In this document: piece by piece, positions 44,067 through 53,856 of the stretch | Layout of the letters: the number at the start of each line of letters is the position of its first letter | Numbering within the stretch: position 1 is the first letter of the stretch | Assembly: GCA_004144345.1 (NCBI GenBank) | Contig: SEEL01000020.1 | Coordinates: forward strand, 1-64,000 | Source: Hyphomicrobiales bacterium | GTDB lineage: Bacteria; Pseudomonadota; Alphaproteobacteria; Rhizobiales; Devosiaceae | Length of the DNA stretch: 64,000 nt | Direction of reading: 5' to 3' | Position numbers and translations under genes: made by a program | The notes under the pieces: model-generated | The model's input: only the letters and a program-made list of their open reading frames with translations | What the model was told of the DNA's origin: nothing | Databases searched by the model: none

Positions 44067-44307
44067 GGCGTTCAGGCCACCCCTCCGCCAGGCTCACGGG
44101 CGGATCGGCTGTCCGGCCCACTTTTGCCCCGCTTTTCCGCCCTCTTTACCCTCGCTTAAGACCTAAGCCTTGGTTCAGCCGCGATTTTTGCCTAGAAACT
44201 GCACTGTTGGCAGTCGCCTGCGAGCAACTGTTGGCCGCATCGGGTCGTAACCGGGTGTTAGCGTTAAGGAACTCTTTTTCCCCTGCGCGCTAAACTCGAC
44301 GGGTCTA

Positions 44308-45936
44308 GTGAACCAAGAACGGGCTTTCTGGGGCGTGTCGGTCATACCGAAATTCGATTGGCGTATCATGGGTTTGCGCGCCATGGCTATGGCCGTGGGC
44401 TTGGCGCTGTTCCTCGCCCAGGCGTCGATCCCGGCTGCCGCCGGCCCCAATGAGCGCACCCTCTGGCTGCACCACACCCATACCGGCGAAACCGGCAAGT
44501 TCACCTACTGGCGCAACGGCCAGTACGACCGCAAAATCATCGACCAGATGAACGTCTTCCTCGCCGACTGGCGGACCAAGTCGAAGGCGAAGATGGACCC
44601 GGCCCTCTTCGACCTGATGTGGGTGGTCTATCAGGAAGTCGGCGGCAAGCAGCCCTACAACATCGTCTCGTCCTATCGCGAACCCAAGACCAACGCGATG
44701 CTGGCGTCGAAATCCTCGGGCGTCGCCGAAAACAGCCAGCACATGCTGGGCAAGGCGATGGACGTATTCATTCCCGGCGTGAAGCTCGCGACCCTGCGCG
44801 CCGCCGCCATGCGGCACCAGGTCGGTGGCGTCGGCTATTATCCCACGTCTGGCAGCCCCTTCGTCCACATGGACACCGGCAGCGTCCGCGCCTGGCCGCG
44901 CATGACCCGCGCCCAGCTCAAGAACGTCTTCCCCGACGGCAAGACCCTGCATCTCCCCGTCGACGGCACGCCGCTGTCCAAGGATGGCCGCGCCTATGCC
45001 CAGGCGCAGTGGAGCAAGTGCAAGATGGTGCCGTGCAACGGCATGAGCGCCCCGCCAGCCTATGTCGATAGCGGCGAGCCGCAGGTCATGCTGGCCTCGC
45101 TCGATCCCAAGCAGCGCAGCGTCGCCACCATCGAGGTCACCGCGCCCGTGCCGATGATGCGCCGCCCCGATGCGATGGCTGCCCTGGCCCTCGATCCGGC
45201 CAACAATACCTTCGGCACCTCGCCCGACAATCCGTTCAACAATCCGAGCGACGCGCTCGCCACGGTCCTCCCCTTCTCCAAGACCCCGGCCCTGATGGTC
45301 GCGACCCGCGGCGCCCTGCCGCTCGACGGCACCACTGCCCTTGGCGCCATCGACGAGACCGCTCCCATGCCGCGCGCTCTGATGACGCCCCGCGATGGCG
45401 AAATACTCACCGCCTATGCCCCAGAAATCACGCCCGATGCCGGTGCGCAGCGCGCCCTCGATATCCTCATCGAGCGCGAAACAGCCGCTGCTGCCCTCGT
45501 CGCCCCGGGCGCCGGTGAGCCCCGCATCGACACCTCCGACATTCGCGTCGCTTCGCTCGGTGGCAACAACGGCATGGATGTGGTCCAGAATATCTTCGAC
45601 ATGACCTGGACCGCGGTCACCGAGGCCAACGCCACCAGCGCCATCGCCAACACGCTCGTCTCGGCCAGCCTCGAACGCGACTCGCTGGTCGGCCTCAAGC
45701 CGCGCGAATTCGACCTCGTGGCCCCCGAGATCGACCACGTCAACGAAACACTGGTGATGCCGGTCGCCATGACCGACATGCATTTCGCCGAGCTCTACGA
45801 GCCCGAGGGCTATCTCGACAACGCCGCCGAACTCGGCCCGCTCGCCAACCGCGTCATGCTCGAACCCGACAACGCCCCGCCGCCGCGCTACGACATCTTC
45901 GTCGTCCGCCGCCCCATGCTGGTCGCCTCCCGCTAA
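44308..45936 (+). CDS. DUF882 (MepK/YcbK-like) peptidoglycan endopeptidase with long C-terminal extension
   Basis: 542 residues from a GTG at 44308; an internal ATG at 44368 starts directly before the signal-peptide-like MAMAVGLALFLAQASIPAAA. Residues 45-205 are the DUF882/peptidase M15-like domain with the zinc-binding pattern SQHMLGKAMD (His145, Asp152) and FVHMD (His187). MepK cleaves 3-3 crosslinks in E. coli, fitting the preceding L,D-transpeptidase. The remaining 330 residues are Ala/Pro-rich, largely without recognisable domain; the function of this tail is unknown. 242 bases separate it from the transpeptidase gene. Confidence 0.83.
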   Translation: MNQERAFWGVSVIPKFDWRIMGLRAMAMAVGLALFLAQASIPAAAGPNERTLWLHHTHTGETGKFTYWRNGQYDRKIIDQMNVFLADWRTKSKAKMDPALFDLMWVVYQEVGGKQPYNIVSSYREPKTNAMLASKSSGVAENSQHMLGKAMDVFIPGVKLATLRAAAMRHQVGGVGYYPTSGSPFVHMDTGSVRAWPRMTRAQLKNVFPDGKTLHLPVDGTPLSKDGRAYAQAQWSKCKMVPCNGMSAPPAYVDSGEPQVMLASLDPKQRSVATIEVTAPVPMMRRPDAMAALALDPANNTFGTSPDNPFNNPSDALATVLPFSKTPALMVATRGALPLDGTTALGAIDETAPMPRALMTPRDGEILTAYAPEITPDAGAQRALDILIERETAAAALVAPGAGEPRIDTSDIRVASLGGNNGMDVVQNIFDMTWTAVTEANATSAIANTLVSASLERDSLVGLKPREFDLVAPEIDHVNETLVMPVAMTDMHFAELYEPEGYLDNAAELGPLANRVMLEPDNAPPPRYDIFVVRRPMLVASR

Positions 45937-46029
45937 GCTCCCTGTCCACGCCGAGTGGAACGATTTTCGACTTCGCGCCTTGTTCACAGACGCGTCAGCG
46001 TCGGCGCGAGCGTCAATCGGGAGGTGTCA

Positions 46030-46287
46030 TTGGGCATTCTGTGGACTCTGCTGATCGGCTTTGTCGCCGGTCTCATCGCCAAATTCATCGTCACCGGCAG
46101 CGGCCAGCCCGGTGGCTTCGTCCTCACCACCATTCTGGGCGTGGTGGGCGCGTTCGTCGCGTCCTTCCTCGGTCAGGCGCTGGGCTGGTACCAGCCGGGT
46201 GAGGGGGCGGGACTGATCGGTGCCGTCGTCGGCGCCGTCATCGTCCTGCTGGTGTGGGGCGCCATCGCGCGTCGCCGCGCCGTCTGA
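46030..46287 (+). CDS. GlsB/YeaQ/YmgE family small membrane protein
   Basis: 85 residues, three membrane helices: GILWTLLIGFVAGLIAKFIVTG, GGFVLTTILGVVGAFVASFLG and GLIGAVVGAVIVLLVWGAIARR, the glycine-rich pattern of transglycosylase-associated (YeaQ) proteins. Stress-linked, exact function unknown. The TTG at 46030 is chosen because GGGAGG lies six bases upstream; a GTG at 46024 has no spacing to that site. Followed after 26 bases by the YidB-like gene. Confidence 0.87.
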   Translation: MGILWTLLIGFVAGLIAKFIVTGSGQPGGFVLTTILGVVGAFVASFLGQALGWYQPGEGAGLIGAVVGAVIVLLVWGAIARRRAV

Positions 46288-46313
46288 TCACGGCCGCATA
46301 AGGGAGACTACAC

Positions 46314-46883
46314 GTGGCAAACAAAGGCATGCCTTCCATGCTGGCGCTGCTCGGCCTGTTGGCCGTGGCCGGCTACCAGAACCGGGACAAGATCACCGGT
46401 GCCCTCAACGACCTCAAGGCCCGCTCGCCCCAGGATGCCAGTGGCAATCCTGACATCCTCGGCGGCCTTGCCGGCAGCCTGGGCGGCCTCTTCGGCGGCG
46501 GTGCGGCTGGCCAGGCCGGCGGCGGCCTCGGCGACATGCTCAAGGGCTTCGGCCTCGGTGGCGACGATGCATCGCGCCAGGGCAGCGGCCTTGGTGGCGG
46601 CCTGCAGGATCTGCTGGGCAGCTTCCGCAATGCGGGCGACGCCCAGGTGGCCGATTCCTGGATCACGCCGGGCGTGCCGACCGAAGGGCTGCGGCCTGAT
46701 CAGGTCGAACGTGCCATCGGCGCGGAAAATCTGGACGAGCTGGCCCGCCGCACCGGCCTCTCCCGGCAGGAACTGACCGAGCGGCTTGCCAAGACCATCC
46801 CCGACGCCGTCGATGTGATGACCCCCGGCGGGCACCTGCCGACCGACGACGAATTGCGCAAGAGCATCTGGCCAACGGCCTGA
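46314..46883 (+). CDS. YidB family (DUF937) protein
   Basis: 189 residues. An N-terminal hydrophobic stretch, a Gly-rich low-complexity middle part (about 45-105, e.g. GGLFGGGAAGQAGGGLGDML), and a conserved C-terminal helix bundle (VERAIGAENLDELARRTGLSRQELTERLAKTIPDAVDVMTPGGHLP) that defines YidB/DUF937. Start GTG at 46314. Function unknown; the family is common next to YeaQ-type genes in Rhizobiales. Confidence 0.88.
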   Translation: MANKGMPSMLALLGLLAVAGYQNRDKITGALNDLKARSPQDASGNPDILGGLAGSLGGLFGGGAAGQAGGGLGDMLKGFGLGGDDASRQGSGLGGGLQDLLGSFRNAGDAQVADSWITPGVPTEGLRPDQVERAIGAENLDELARRTGLSRQELTERLAKTIPDAVDVMTPGGHLPTDDELRKSIWPTA

Positions 46884-47036
46884 ACGGCGCCGCCTCGCGC
46901 CTTGGCCGCCCCGGGAAACCGCGGCGGCTAAGGTCTATTCTGCCGCAACTGCGGCAAATCTCCCGCGTTTCTGCACACGCCTCAGGTTGCATCGGCGGCC
47001 CGCCACGCCTAAACCTCAGGCAGCAAAGAGAAGCCC

Positions 47037-48956
47037 TTGTCCGACCGTCCAATCACCCCCCTGCTCGATACCGTCCACACGCCCGCCGATGTGCGCCAGT
47101 TGGAGCGCGGCAAGCTGCGCCAACTGGCCGACGAGCTGCGCGCCGAGGTGATCGACGCCGTCTCGGTGACCGGCGGCCATCTGGGCGCCGGCCTCGGCGT
47201 CGTCGAGCTCACCGTGGCGCTCCATGCCGTGTTCGACACACCGCATGACCGGCTGATCTGGGACGTTGGCCACCAGGCCTATCCGCACAAGGTGCTGACC
47301 GGCCGCCGCGACCGCATCCGCACCCTGCGCCAGAAGAACGGGCTCAGCGGCTTCACCCGCCGCGCCGAGAGCGAATACGACCCGTTTGGCGCCGGCCACT
47401 CCTCCACCTCGATTTCCGCCGGCCTCGGCATGGCCGTTGCCTCGCAGCTGCAGGGCACGAGGCGCAACGTCATTGCCGTTATCGGCGATGGCGCCATGTC
47501 GGCAGGCATGGCCTATGAGGCGATGAACAATGCCGGCGCCATGGATGCGCGGCTGATCGTCATCCTCAATGACAACGACATGTCCATCGCGCCGCCCACC
47601 GGCGCCATGCGGGGCCATCTCGCCAAGCTCGTCTCCGGCCCGTTCTATCGCGGCGTCCGCGACAAGGCGAAGTCGATCACCGAAAAGATGCCACGCATCA
47701 TCCATGAGACTGCGCGCAAGACCGAAGAATTCGCCCGCTCCTTCTTCACCGGTGGAACGCTGTTCGAGGAACTCGGCTTCTTCTATGTCGGCCCCATCGA
47801 TGGCCACAATGTCGACGACCTCGTCGAAGTGCTGACCAATGTGCGCGACGACGAGAACGGCCCCATCCTCGTTCACGTCGTCACCAAAAAGGGAAAGGGC
47901 TACGACCCTGCCGAGGCCAGCGCCGACAAATATCACGGCGTCAGCAAGTTCAATGTCATCACCGGTGCACAGGCCAAGCCGCAATCCAACGCGCCCTCCT
48001 ACACCAATGTCTTTGCCGAAACGCTGATCGAGGAAGCCCGCCGTGACGAGCGCATCGTCGCCGTCACCGCCGCCATGCCCTCGGGCACGGGCCTCGACAA
48101 ATTCGCCGAGATCTTCCCCGCGCGCATCTTCGACGTCGGCATCGCCGAGCAGCACGCCGTCACCTTCGCAGCGGGCCTCGCCAGCGAGGGCATGAAGCCC
48201 TTCGCCGCGATCTACTCCACCTTCCTGCAGCGCGCCTATGACCAGTTGATCCACGACGTCGCCGTGCAGGGCCTGCCCGTCCGCTTCGCCATCGACCGCG
48301 CCGGCTATGTCGGCGCCGACGGCCCGACCCATGCCGGCAATTACGACAGCGCCTATCTCGGCGCGATCCCCGGCATGGTCGTGATGGCCGCGGCCGACGA
48401 AGCCGAACTCAAACATATGGTCGCCACCGCCGCCGCCCATGACAGCGGCCCCATCGCCTTCCGCTATCCGCGCGGCGACGGCCTCGGCGTCGAAATGCCC
48501 GTGCGCGGCGAGATCCTCCCCATCGGCAAAGGCCGCATCGTCAAGCAGGGCTCCGGCGTTGCGCTGCTGAGCTTCGGCACCCGCCTCGGCGAAGTCATCG
48601 CCGCCGCCGAAAAGCTCGCCGCCTACGGCCTCAACCCCACCATTGCCGACGCCCGCTTCCTCAAGCCCCTCGACGAAGAGCTTATCGCGAGGCTGGCCCA
48701 CGACCACGAATTGCTGATCTCGGTCGAAGAGAGCGGCATCGGCGGCTTCGGCAGCCACGTCGCCACCTTCCTCGCCCAGAACGGCCTCCTCGACGGCAAG
48801 CTGAAGTTCCGCCCGCTGATGATCCCCGACAGCTTCGTCGAGCAAGCCAGCCAGGCCGACATGTACGCCGCCGCCGGCCTCGACCGCGCCGGCATCGTCA
48901 CCACCGTCCTGACCACCCTCGGCCGCGCCGCCACCGACCTGCCGGCCCGGGCTTAG
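47037..48956 (+). CDS. dxs: 1-deoxy-D-xylulose-5-phosphate synthase
   Basis: 639 residues. Condenses pyruvate and glyceraldehyde-3-phosphate, first step of the MEP isoprenoid pathway, with thiamine diphosphate. [18 protein letters not shown], the ThDP segment [18 protein letters not shown], and [15 protein letters not shown] in the transketolase-like middle domain are intact. Start is a TTG at 47037. It shares substrate supply with the glycolytic cluster at 8-15 kb but is not adjacent to it. No other MEP gene is in the window. Confidence 0.96.
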   Translation: MSDRPITPLLDTVHTPADVRQLERGKLRQLADELRAEVIDAVSVTGGHLGAGLGVVELTVALHAVFDTPHDRLIWDVGHQAYPHKVLTGRRDRIRTLRQKNGLSGFTRRAESEYDPFGAGHSSTSISAGLGMAVASQLQGTRRNVIAVIGDGAMSAGMAYEAMNNAGAMDARLIVILNDNDMSIAPPTGAMRGHLAKLVSGPFYRGVRDKAKSITEKMPRIIHETARKTEEFARSFFTGGTLFEELGFFYVGPIDGHNVDDLVEVLTNVRDDENGPILVHVVTKKGKGYDPAEASADKYHGVSKFNVITGAQAKPQSNAPSYTNVFAETLIEEARRDERIVAVTAAMPSGTGLDKFAEIFPARIFDVGIAEQHAVTFAAGLASEGMKPFAAIYSTFLQRAYDQLIHDVAVQGLPVRFAIDRAGYVGADGPTHAGNYDSAYLGAIPGMVVMAAADEAELKHMVATAAAHDSGPIAFRYPRGDGLGVEMPVRGEILPIGKGRIVKQGSGVALLSFGTRLGEVIAAAEKLAAYGLNPTIADARFLKPLDEELIARLAHDHELLISVEESGIGGFGSHVATFLAQNGLLDGKLKFRPLMIPDSFVEQASQADMYAAAGLDRAGIVTTVLTTLGRAATDLPARA

Positions 48957-48974
48957 CTCACCGCTATTCCCAAT

Positions 48975-50933
48975 CTAGGCCGGATCGGCCATCGCCGGGC
49001 TATCTTCAGCCTCCAGCAGTCCGCGCAGTTTTTCCTTCAGCCACGCCTGCAGCGTCATAGTGAACGTCCGCGTGAGGTGATCGACGTCCTGATACAACAC
49101 AATGCCGTCAAGCACCGCGAGACAAGTGGCTGCGCATAGCACCTCCGACGAGTCGATCAGCCGTACATGTTCCGGAATCTGGCGGCGCAGCACGGCGAAT
49201 TCGCGCAGCTTCCTGTCACGCGGCACTTCGCATGCCGACCAGTCGTCGCGATGCGTCGCAAGGCAATTGACTGGAGCGGTCGCGTAACGCGGATTGTCGC
49301 GCATCCCGATCACCCGCATGCCCGCTCGCTCCAGCGCCGCAAACACCTCAAGCTCCTCGGTCGGCACGTCTTCGGGGTTCATCTCATCGGTTGACGTGCG
49401 CGTGGCGAGGACGACCACCGCCTGCGGCTGAATCTTCCTCAGTTCCTCTATGGCATTCGCGCTCCATGCCTCGCACCCGGCGTTGTGCCCGTCGAGCACG
49501 AAGCGGCAGCCGCTTCGCGTCATGCTAACCACACGGAAGCCATTTGCCTCTCCTACCGCACCGAACAAGTCGACCCATTGTGCGATATGAGACCCCCCCA
49601 CCAAGGCAATGGTTAGCGTCGCGTCCTCGTCGCCGTGCACGCAGGACTTTGCCTCCCTGCCCGCCCACTGGTGGCAGCCATTATAGTAGGTGACCGTGTG
49701 GTCAGTCCTGCTGATGACGGGATCTGGTACAAGTTGCCCCGGAGCCAGGCGCCCGGTGGGATCGGCCCGATAGGCTTTGAGTTCGGCGTGGGCCTGATCG
49801 ACCCGCTGCTGATAGAGCATCTGCCAGCCCTTAAGCGAGGCTCCACCGAGTCCAAGGAACGCCACGGCGACAAGGACGCCAAGGACCGGCCAGCGGACGA
49901 GCCAGGGCGCGCGGCGCACCGGGGACTCAATCAATCCAGTGCTCAAATAGGCGAGCAACCCGGCAATCGCGATGATCCCCAGCCCCGGCAGCAGCCCCAC
50001 TGCGTCCGTACCCATCATGTGGCGCACGAAGATCAGCACCGGCCAATGCCAAAGGTAGAAGGCGAACGACATGTCAGCGAGGCGCACGACGAGGGGATGG
50101 CGCAGCGGCCGGATGTTCCCGTTATTGTTCGCCGCCGCGATGATGAGGAGCGCGCACAAAACCGGTACTGCCGCGATATAGCCCGGAAACTGCCGCGACA
50201 CGTCGATGGCCAGCCCGAAGGTCACTAGTACGACCAACCCCGCATAGCCCATTAACCGCGCCACCGCCGATGGAAGCCGTAGCTTGTCGAGCCACAGCGC
50301 CGCCAGCGCACCAGCGGCGAACTCCCACACCCGTGTCGGTGTGATGTAGTAGGCCACCGTCTGATCGCGCTGCGTGTAAGTGACACTGATCCACAGAGAA
50401 GCGACCAATATCATCCCGAAGACCACGGTCGCCACGACACGACCGCCGAACCGCCGTCCGATCAAGCTGCACGCGTAATAGATAACCGGCAGGACCAGCA
50501 GCACCTGCATCTGCACCGATAGTGCCCACATCTGCTGGAAAGGCGAGTTCAGCAGCCCGGCCTGCAGATAGTCGACCGAATTGGCTGCCAGCAGCCAGTT
50601 CTCGACAAAGCCGAGCGACAGCAGGCCATGCGCGAGGCCCCCGCCCCACAGCGGATCCGGCAGGAAGAAATAGGCACCAATGATCGTGCCGATCACCACG
50701 ATCGCCGTGCCCGGGACAACCCGGCGGATCGTTGACATGAACTGGTTGAACAGATCGCCCAGCCGCATCGGTTCGCGCCGCATCAACCCGGCCACGAGGA
50801 AATAGGCCGAGACGACGAAGAACACGTCCACCCCGCCCGACACCCGCTGCAGCCAGATGTGGTAGACCGCGACCAGCAAGGCCGCGACGGTCCGCAGCCC
50901 CTGCACTTCGGTGAGATATTTGCGTTCAGTCAT
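48975..50933 (-). CDS. Acyltransferase family 3 / SGNH O-acetyltransferase, downstream copy
   Basis: 652 residues: an OafA-type acyltransferase_3 domain of about ten membrane helices (1-370) fused to a periplasmic SGNH-like domain (about 400-650). The N-terminus (YLTEVQGLRTVAALLVAVYH, then SGGVDVFFVVSAYF) is family 3. SGNH block I reads LVGGSHIAQW with GGS instead of GDS, and the C-terminal YQDVDHLT supplies the Asp/His pair. Such fusions acetylate cell-surface polysaccharides or peptidoglycan. The ATG at 50933 has an AGGAAGA site and overlaps the upstream paralogue by eight bases. Confidence 0.85.
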   Translation of the reverse strand: MTERKYLTEVQGLRTVAALLVAVYHIWLQRVSGGVDVFFVVSAYFLVAGLMRREPMRLGDLFNQFMSTIRRVVPGTAIVVIGTIIGAYFFLPDPLWGGGLAHGLLSLGFVENWLLAANSVDYLQAGLLNSPFQQMWALSVQMQVLLVLPVIYYACSLIGRRFGGRVVATVVFGMILVASLWISVTYTQRDQTVAYYITPTRVWEFAAGALAALWLDKLRLPSAVARLMGYAGLVVLVTFGLAIDVSRQFPGYIAAVPVLCALLIIAAANNNGNIRPLRHPLVVRLADMSFAFYLWHWPVLIFVRHMMGTDAVGLLPGLGIIAIAGLLAYLSTGLIESPVRRAPWLVRWPVLGVLVAVAFLGLGGASLKGWQMLYQQRVDQAHAELKAYRADPTGRLAPGQLVPDPVISRTDHTVTYYNGCHQWAGREAKSCVHGDEDATLTIALVGGSHIAQWVDLFGAVGEANGFRVVSMTRSGCRFVLDGHNAGCEAWSANAIEELRKIQPQAVVVLATRTSTDEMNPEDVPTEELEVFAALERAGMRVIGMRDNPRYATAPVNCLATHRDDWSACEVPRDRKLREFAVLRRQIPEHVRLIDSSEVLCAATCLAVLDGIVLYQDVDHLTRTFTMTLQAWLKEKLRGLLEAEDSPAMADPA

Positions 50934-52902
50934 AGGCACTGTCTTCCTGGCTCAGCGGCGGCGCGAGGGCTGACGCCGTGGCCGCGCCAAGCTGTTCGAC
51001 AAACTGCATCGTGGCGGTGCGGGTCAGATGGTGGGAGTCGCGATAGAGCAGAACGCCGTTCTCGACAACCGGGCAAAACTCGGCATCGCATAGCGCATCT
51101 GTCACGTCCACGAAACTGATGTTGGGACCCATATCCCCGACCATTCTCGCCACGTCGCCGAGCTTGTCGTCCCGCGGCCGGCCGCAGGCTGCGGGGTCGG
51201 TTCGATGGCGGGCGACGCAGCTGAGGACATCGAAATCGAAGCGCGGATTGTCGCGCAGCCCGAGCACACGCAATTGCTGCGCCTCGAGTTGGGCCAATAC
51301 CGTCGCATAGCCGTGCGGGATGCTCTCGGGCGCGGCGGCGTCGCGGCTAGTGCGCGTCACCAGCGCCACCACAAGGTCCGGCCGCAGCGTCTCGAGCGCC
51401 GCCATCACGCTCTCGTTCCACAGCCGGCAGGTGCGGTTGACGTCGCGATCACTGGTGAAGGTGCAGGCATTCTTGGTCATCGCCACCACGCGATAGCCCT
51501 GCGCCCGGCCGATGGCATCGAACACATCCATCCATTGCGCCATGTGCGAGCCGCCGACCACCGCCAGCGTGACCGCCGCGTGCGTGTCGCCATAGTCGCA
51601 TTGCACCAGCTCGGCGCCTGAGGTCTGCACGCATTTGTCGGCATAGATTGCTGGCTCGTCGAAGCGTGCGATGATCGGTTCCGGCACGATCTGCCCAGGC
51701 GCCTGCGCCTGCTCCGGCGCGGCGCGATACGCCTCCAGCGCTGCCAGAGCCGTGCTGCTCCGCACCTGGTTCACCGCCTGCCAGCCACCAACGGCGCCCG
51801 CGCCCACGCCGATGCACAGCACCGTCGCGGCAAACCCGATAGCCGGGCGCCAGAGCTGCCGCACGGGTGTCTCCACCAGCGCCGTGCTGGCATAAGCCAG
51901 CAGCCCCGCCGCCACGATGATCGCGAGCCCGCCCCACAGGCCCACATCGAGGCTCTGCGCCGTAAAGCGCCAGAACACCAGCAGCGGCCAGTGCCAGAGA
52001 TAGAAGGCAAAGGAGATCTCGCCCAGCCGCCGCGACACCCTGTTGTCGAGCAGCCGCATGCCGGCGCCATTGCTCGCCGCGAGGATGATCGCCAGCGCGC
52101 ACAGCACCGGCACCGCGGCGACGATGCCCGGGAACTGCCGCGACACGTCGATCACCAGCCCGAAGCTCACCAGCACCAGCAGCCCCGCATAGCCGAGGAT
52201 ACGCGCCACGCCCGGCGCCAGTCTCACCTGCCCCAGCCACAGCGCCGCCAGCGCGCCTGCCGCGAACTCCCACGCCCGCGTCGTCGGCAGATAGTAGGCG
52301 ACCGTCTGGTCGGCCCGTGTCGCGACGATGCTCCACGCCAGCGACGCCGCGAAGATCGTCCCGAACGCCACTGTCGCAACCATCCGCGCACGCCCGGTCC
52401 ATCGCGCAACCACGCTGCACGCCAGATAGACCACCGGCAGCGCCAGCAGCATCTGCATCTGCAACGACAGCGCCCAGAATTGCTGGAACGGCGTCTGCAC
52501 GACGCGCGGCGTGAGGTAATCGACCACGCTGCTGGCGAGCAGGAAATTCTCCGCGAACAGCAGCGACCACCAGGCCTGCGGCAGCATCTGCAGCCACAGC
52601 GGATCGGGCAGCAGCACGAGGCACCCGATCGCCGTCGCCGCGATCACCAGCATCGCCCCCGGCACGATGCGGCGCAGCGTCGAGCCCCATTGCGCCAGCA
52701 TTTCGCGCACGCCCATCGGCTCGCGCCGGAGCAGCGCCGCCATCATGAAATACGCCGACACCACGAAGAACACATCGACGCCGCCCGAAACGCGCTGCAG
52801 CCAGATGTGATAGACGGCCACCAGCAGCGCCGCGACGGCGCGCAGCCCCTGCACTTCCCCCAGATATCTGCGTTCCACCAAGACCCGCCCCCCGCGCGGC
52901 AT
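50926..52902 (-). CDS. Acyltransferase family 3 / SGNH O-acetyltransferase, upstream copy
   Basis: 658 residues, paralogous to the next gene over the whole length. The stretch from AALLVAVYHIWLQRVSGGV onward is identical in both over about 29 residues, and the SGNH domains align (VVGGSHMAQWMDVFDAIG here, again GGS for GDS; YRDSHHLT at the end). Start uncertain: ATG 52902, or TTG 52881/GTG 52878, both after a G-rich site. Together they probably modify the same or related surface glycans. Divergent from the SH3b gene. Confidence 0.85.
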   Translation of the reverse strand: MPRGGRVLVERRYLGEVQGLRAVAALLVAVYHIWLQRVSGGVDVFFVVSAYFMMAALLRREPMGVREMLAQWGSTLRRIVPGAMLVIAATAIGCLVLLPDPLWLQMLPQAWWSLLFAENFLLASSVVDYLTPRVVQTPFQQFWALSLQMQMLLALPVVYLACSVVARWTGRARMVATVAFGTIFAASLAWSIVATRADQTVAYYLPTTRAWEFAAGALAALWLGQVRLAPGVARILGYAGLLVLVSFGLVIDVSRQFPGIVAAVPVLCALAIILAASNGAGMRLLDNRVSRRLGEISFAFYLWHWPLLVFWRFTAQSLDVGLWGGLAIIVAAGLLAYASTALVETPVRQLWRPAIGFAATVLCIGVGAGAVGGWQAVNQVRSSTALAALEAYRAAPEQAQAPGQIVPEPIIARFDEPAIYADKCVQTSGAELVQCDYGDTHAAVTLAVVGGSHMAQWMDVFDAIGRAQGYRVVAMTKNACTFTSDRDVNRTCRLWNESVMAALETLRPDLVVALVTRTSRDAAAPESIPHGYATVLAQLEAQQLRVLGLRDNPRFDFDVLSCVARHRTDPAACGRPRDDKLGDVARMVGDMGPNISFVDVTDALCDAEFCPVVENGVLLYRDSHHLTRTATMQFVEQLGAATASALAPPLSQEDSAYD

Positions 52903-52991
52903 AAGCCACGCTGTGGCCCTGCCGTCCAGTGGTCGCGCGCCGTGGAACCATCTGCCCGTCCGGGCGGTTTTTCCCTGCGAAAGGTCGAGTC

Positions 52992-53759
52992 ATGTCCAGG
53001 AAGCGCGTTCGCACCGCCGCCATCGTCAGCGTTTTGTGTATTGGCAGCTTCGGCGCCCTCGCCATGCTCCCCGCCGACCCCGAAACCATCGCGCGCGCCG
53101 GCATTGCGGGCGTCTCGAGCCAGCAGGCCGAAACCCTCGCCTCGATCGATGCGATGCTCGGCCCGAAGGACGAAGTCGTTGCCGCCCTGGACGACAGGCC
53201 CGCCCCCATCGACCGCGCGGCGATCGCCCCCGCCGCAGCCGAGCCGGACTGGGCCAATCTGCAGACGGCCGCGCTCACCGAGCCCGTCCCCGAACCGCCG
53301 CCGATCGCGGCGACCGACGCCATCGGCAGCGCCGCGGTCAACCTCCGCAGTGGTCCCTCGAGCAGCAGTTCAACCCTCAGCGTGCTGCAGCCCGGCCAGC
53401 CCATCCAGATCAGCGGCGAGCAGGATGGCTGGATCGAGGTGACCCTCCCCGATGGCACCACCGGCTGGGTCTATGCCCGCTATGTGGCCGGCAAGGAGCC
53501 ACCGAAATCGGCGGCCGCTACACCCGCCCCGGAGGCGCGCGAGGCCAAAGCCGTGGTCAACAACGCCAATGGCAAGCTCAAGGGACGCACCGCCCGCATC
53601 GATGCGGCGCTCGCCGTGCGCGCCAAACCCTCGGCCGGCGCCCGTACAGTGTTCCGCACCACCCCGGGCGAACGCGTCCGCATCATCGGCAGCGACGGCG
53701 ACTGGTTGCAGATTCGCACGATTTCCGGCGATCTCGGCTGGATCCGCTACGCCGGCTGA
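52992..53759 (+). CDS. Secreted protein with two SH3b domains
   Basis: 255 residues from ATG 52992. Signal sequence SRKRVRTAAIVSVLCIGSFGALAML, a disordered Ala/Pro linker, then an SH3b domain (about 115-175: AAVNLRSGPSSSSSTLSVLQPGQPIQISGE...GWVYARYV) and a second at 195-255 (ARIDAALAVRAKPSAGARTVFRTTPGERVRIIG...GWIRYAG). SH3b domains bind cell-wall peptides or metals. No catalytic domain, so probably a wall-binding or scaffolding protein. Its divergent neighbours are surface acyltransferases. Confidence 0.87.
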   Translation: MSRKRVRTAAIVSVLCIGSFGALAMLPADPETIARAGIAGVSSQQAETLASIDAMLGPKDEVVAALDDRPAPIDRAAIAPAAAEPDWANLQTAALTEPVPEPPPIAATDAIGSAAVNLRSGPSSSSSTLSVLQPGQPIQISGEQDGWIEVTLPDGTTGWVYARYVAGKEPPKSAAATPAPEAREAKAVVNNANGKLKGRTARIDAALAVRAKPSAGARTVFRTTPGERVRIIGSDGDWLQIRTISGDLGWIRYAG

Positions 53760-53808
53760 CCCCGTTTTCCGCTACCGCACCCCCGCCCAGCACACCGCGA
53801 CGCGCTAA

Positions 53809-53850
53809 TTGCAAACATCTCTTTGCAAACATTCCTTTGCGGTATATGCT
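53809..53850. promoter_or_regulatory. Three 14-bp direct repeats, probable ArsR operator and promoter
   Basis: Three units with exact 14-base spacing start at 53809, 53823 and 53837: the first two share TTGCAAACAT, the third begins TTGCGGTATA. The third contains TATATG (53843-53848), a possible -10 element that places the start within two or three bases of the ATG at 53857. Tandem sites in such a position fit autoregulation by the ArsR-type repressor. Confidence 0.65.
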
Positions 53851-53856
53851 GGCCGC

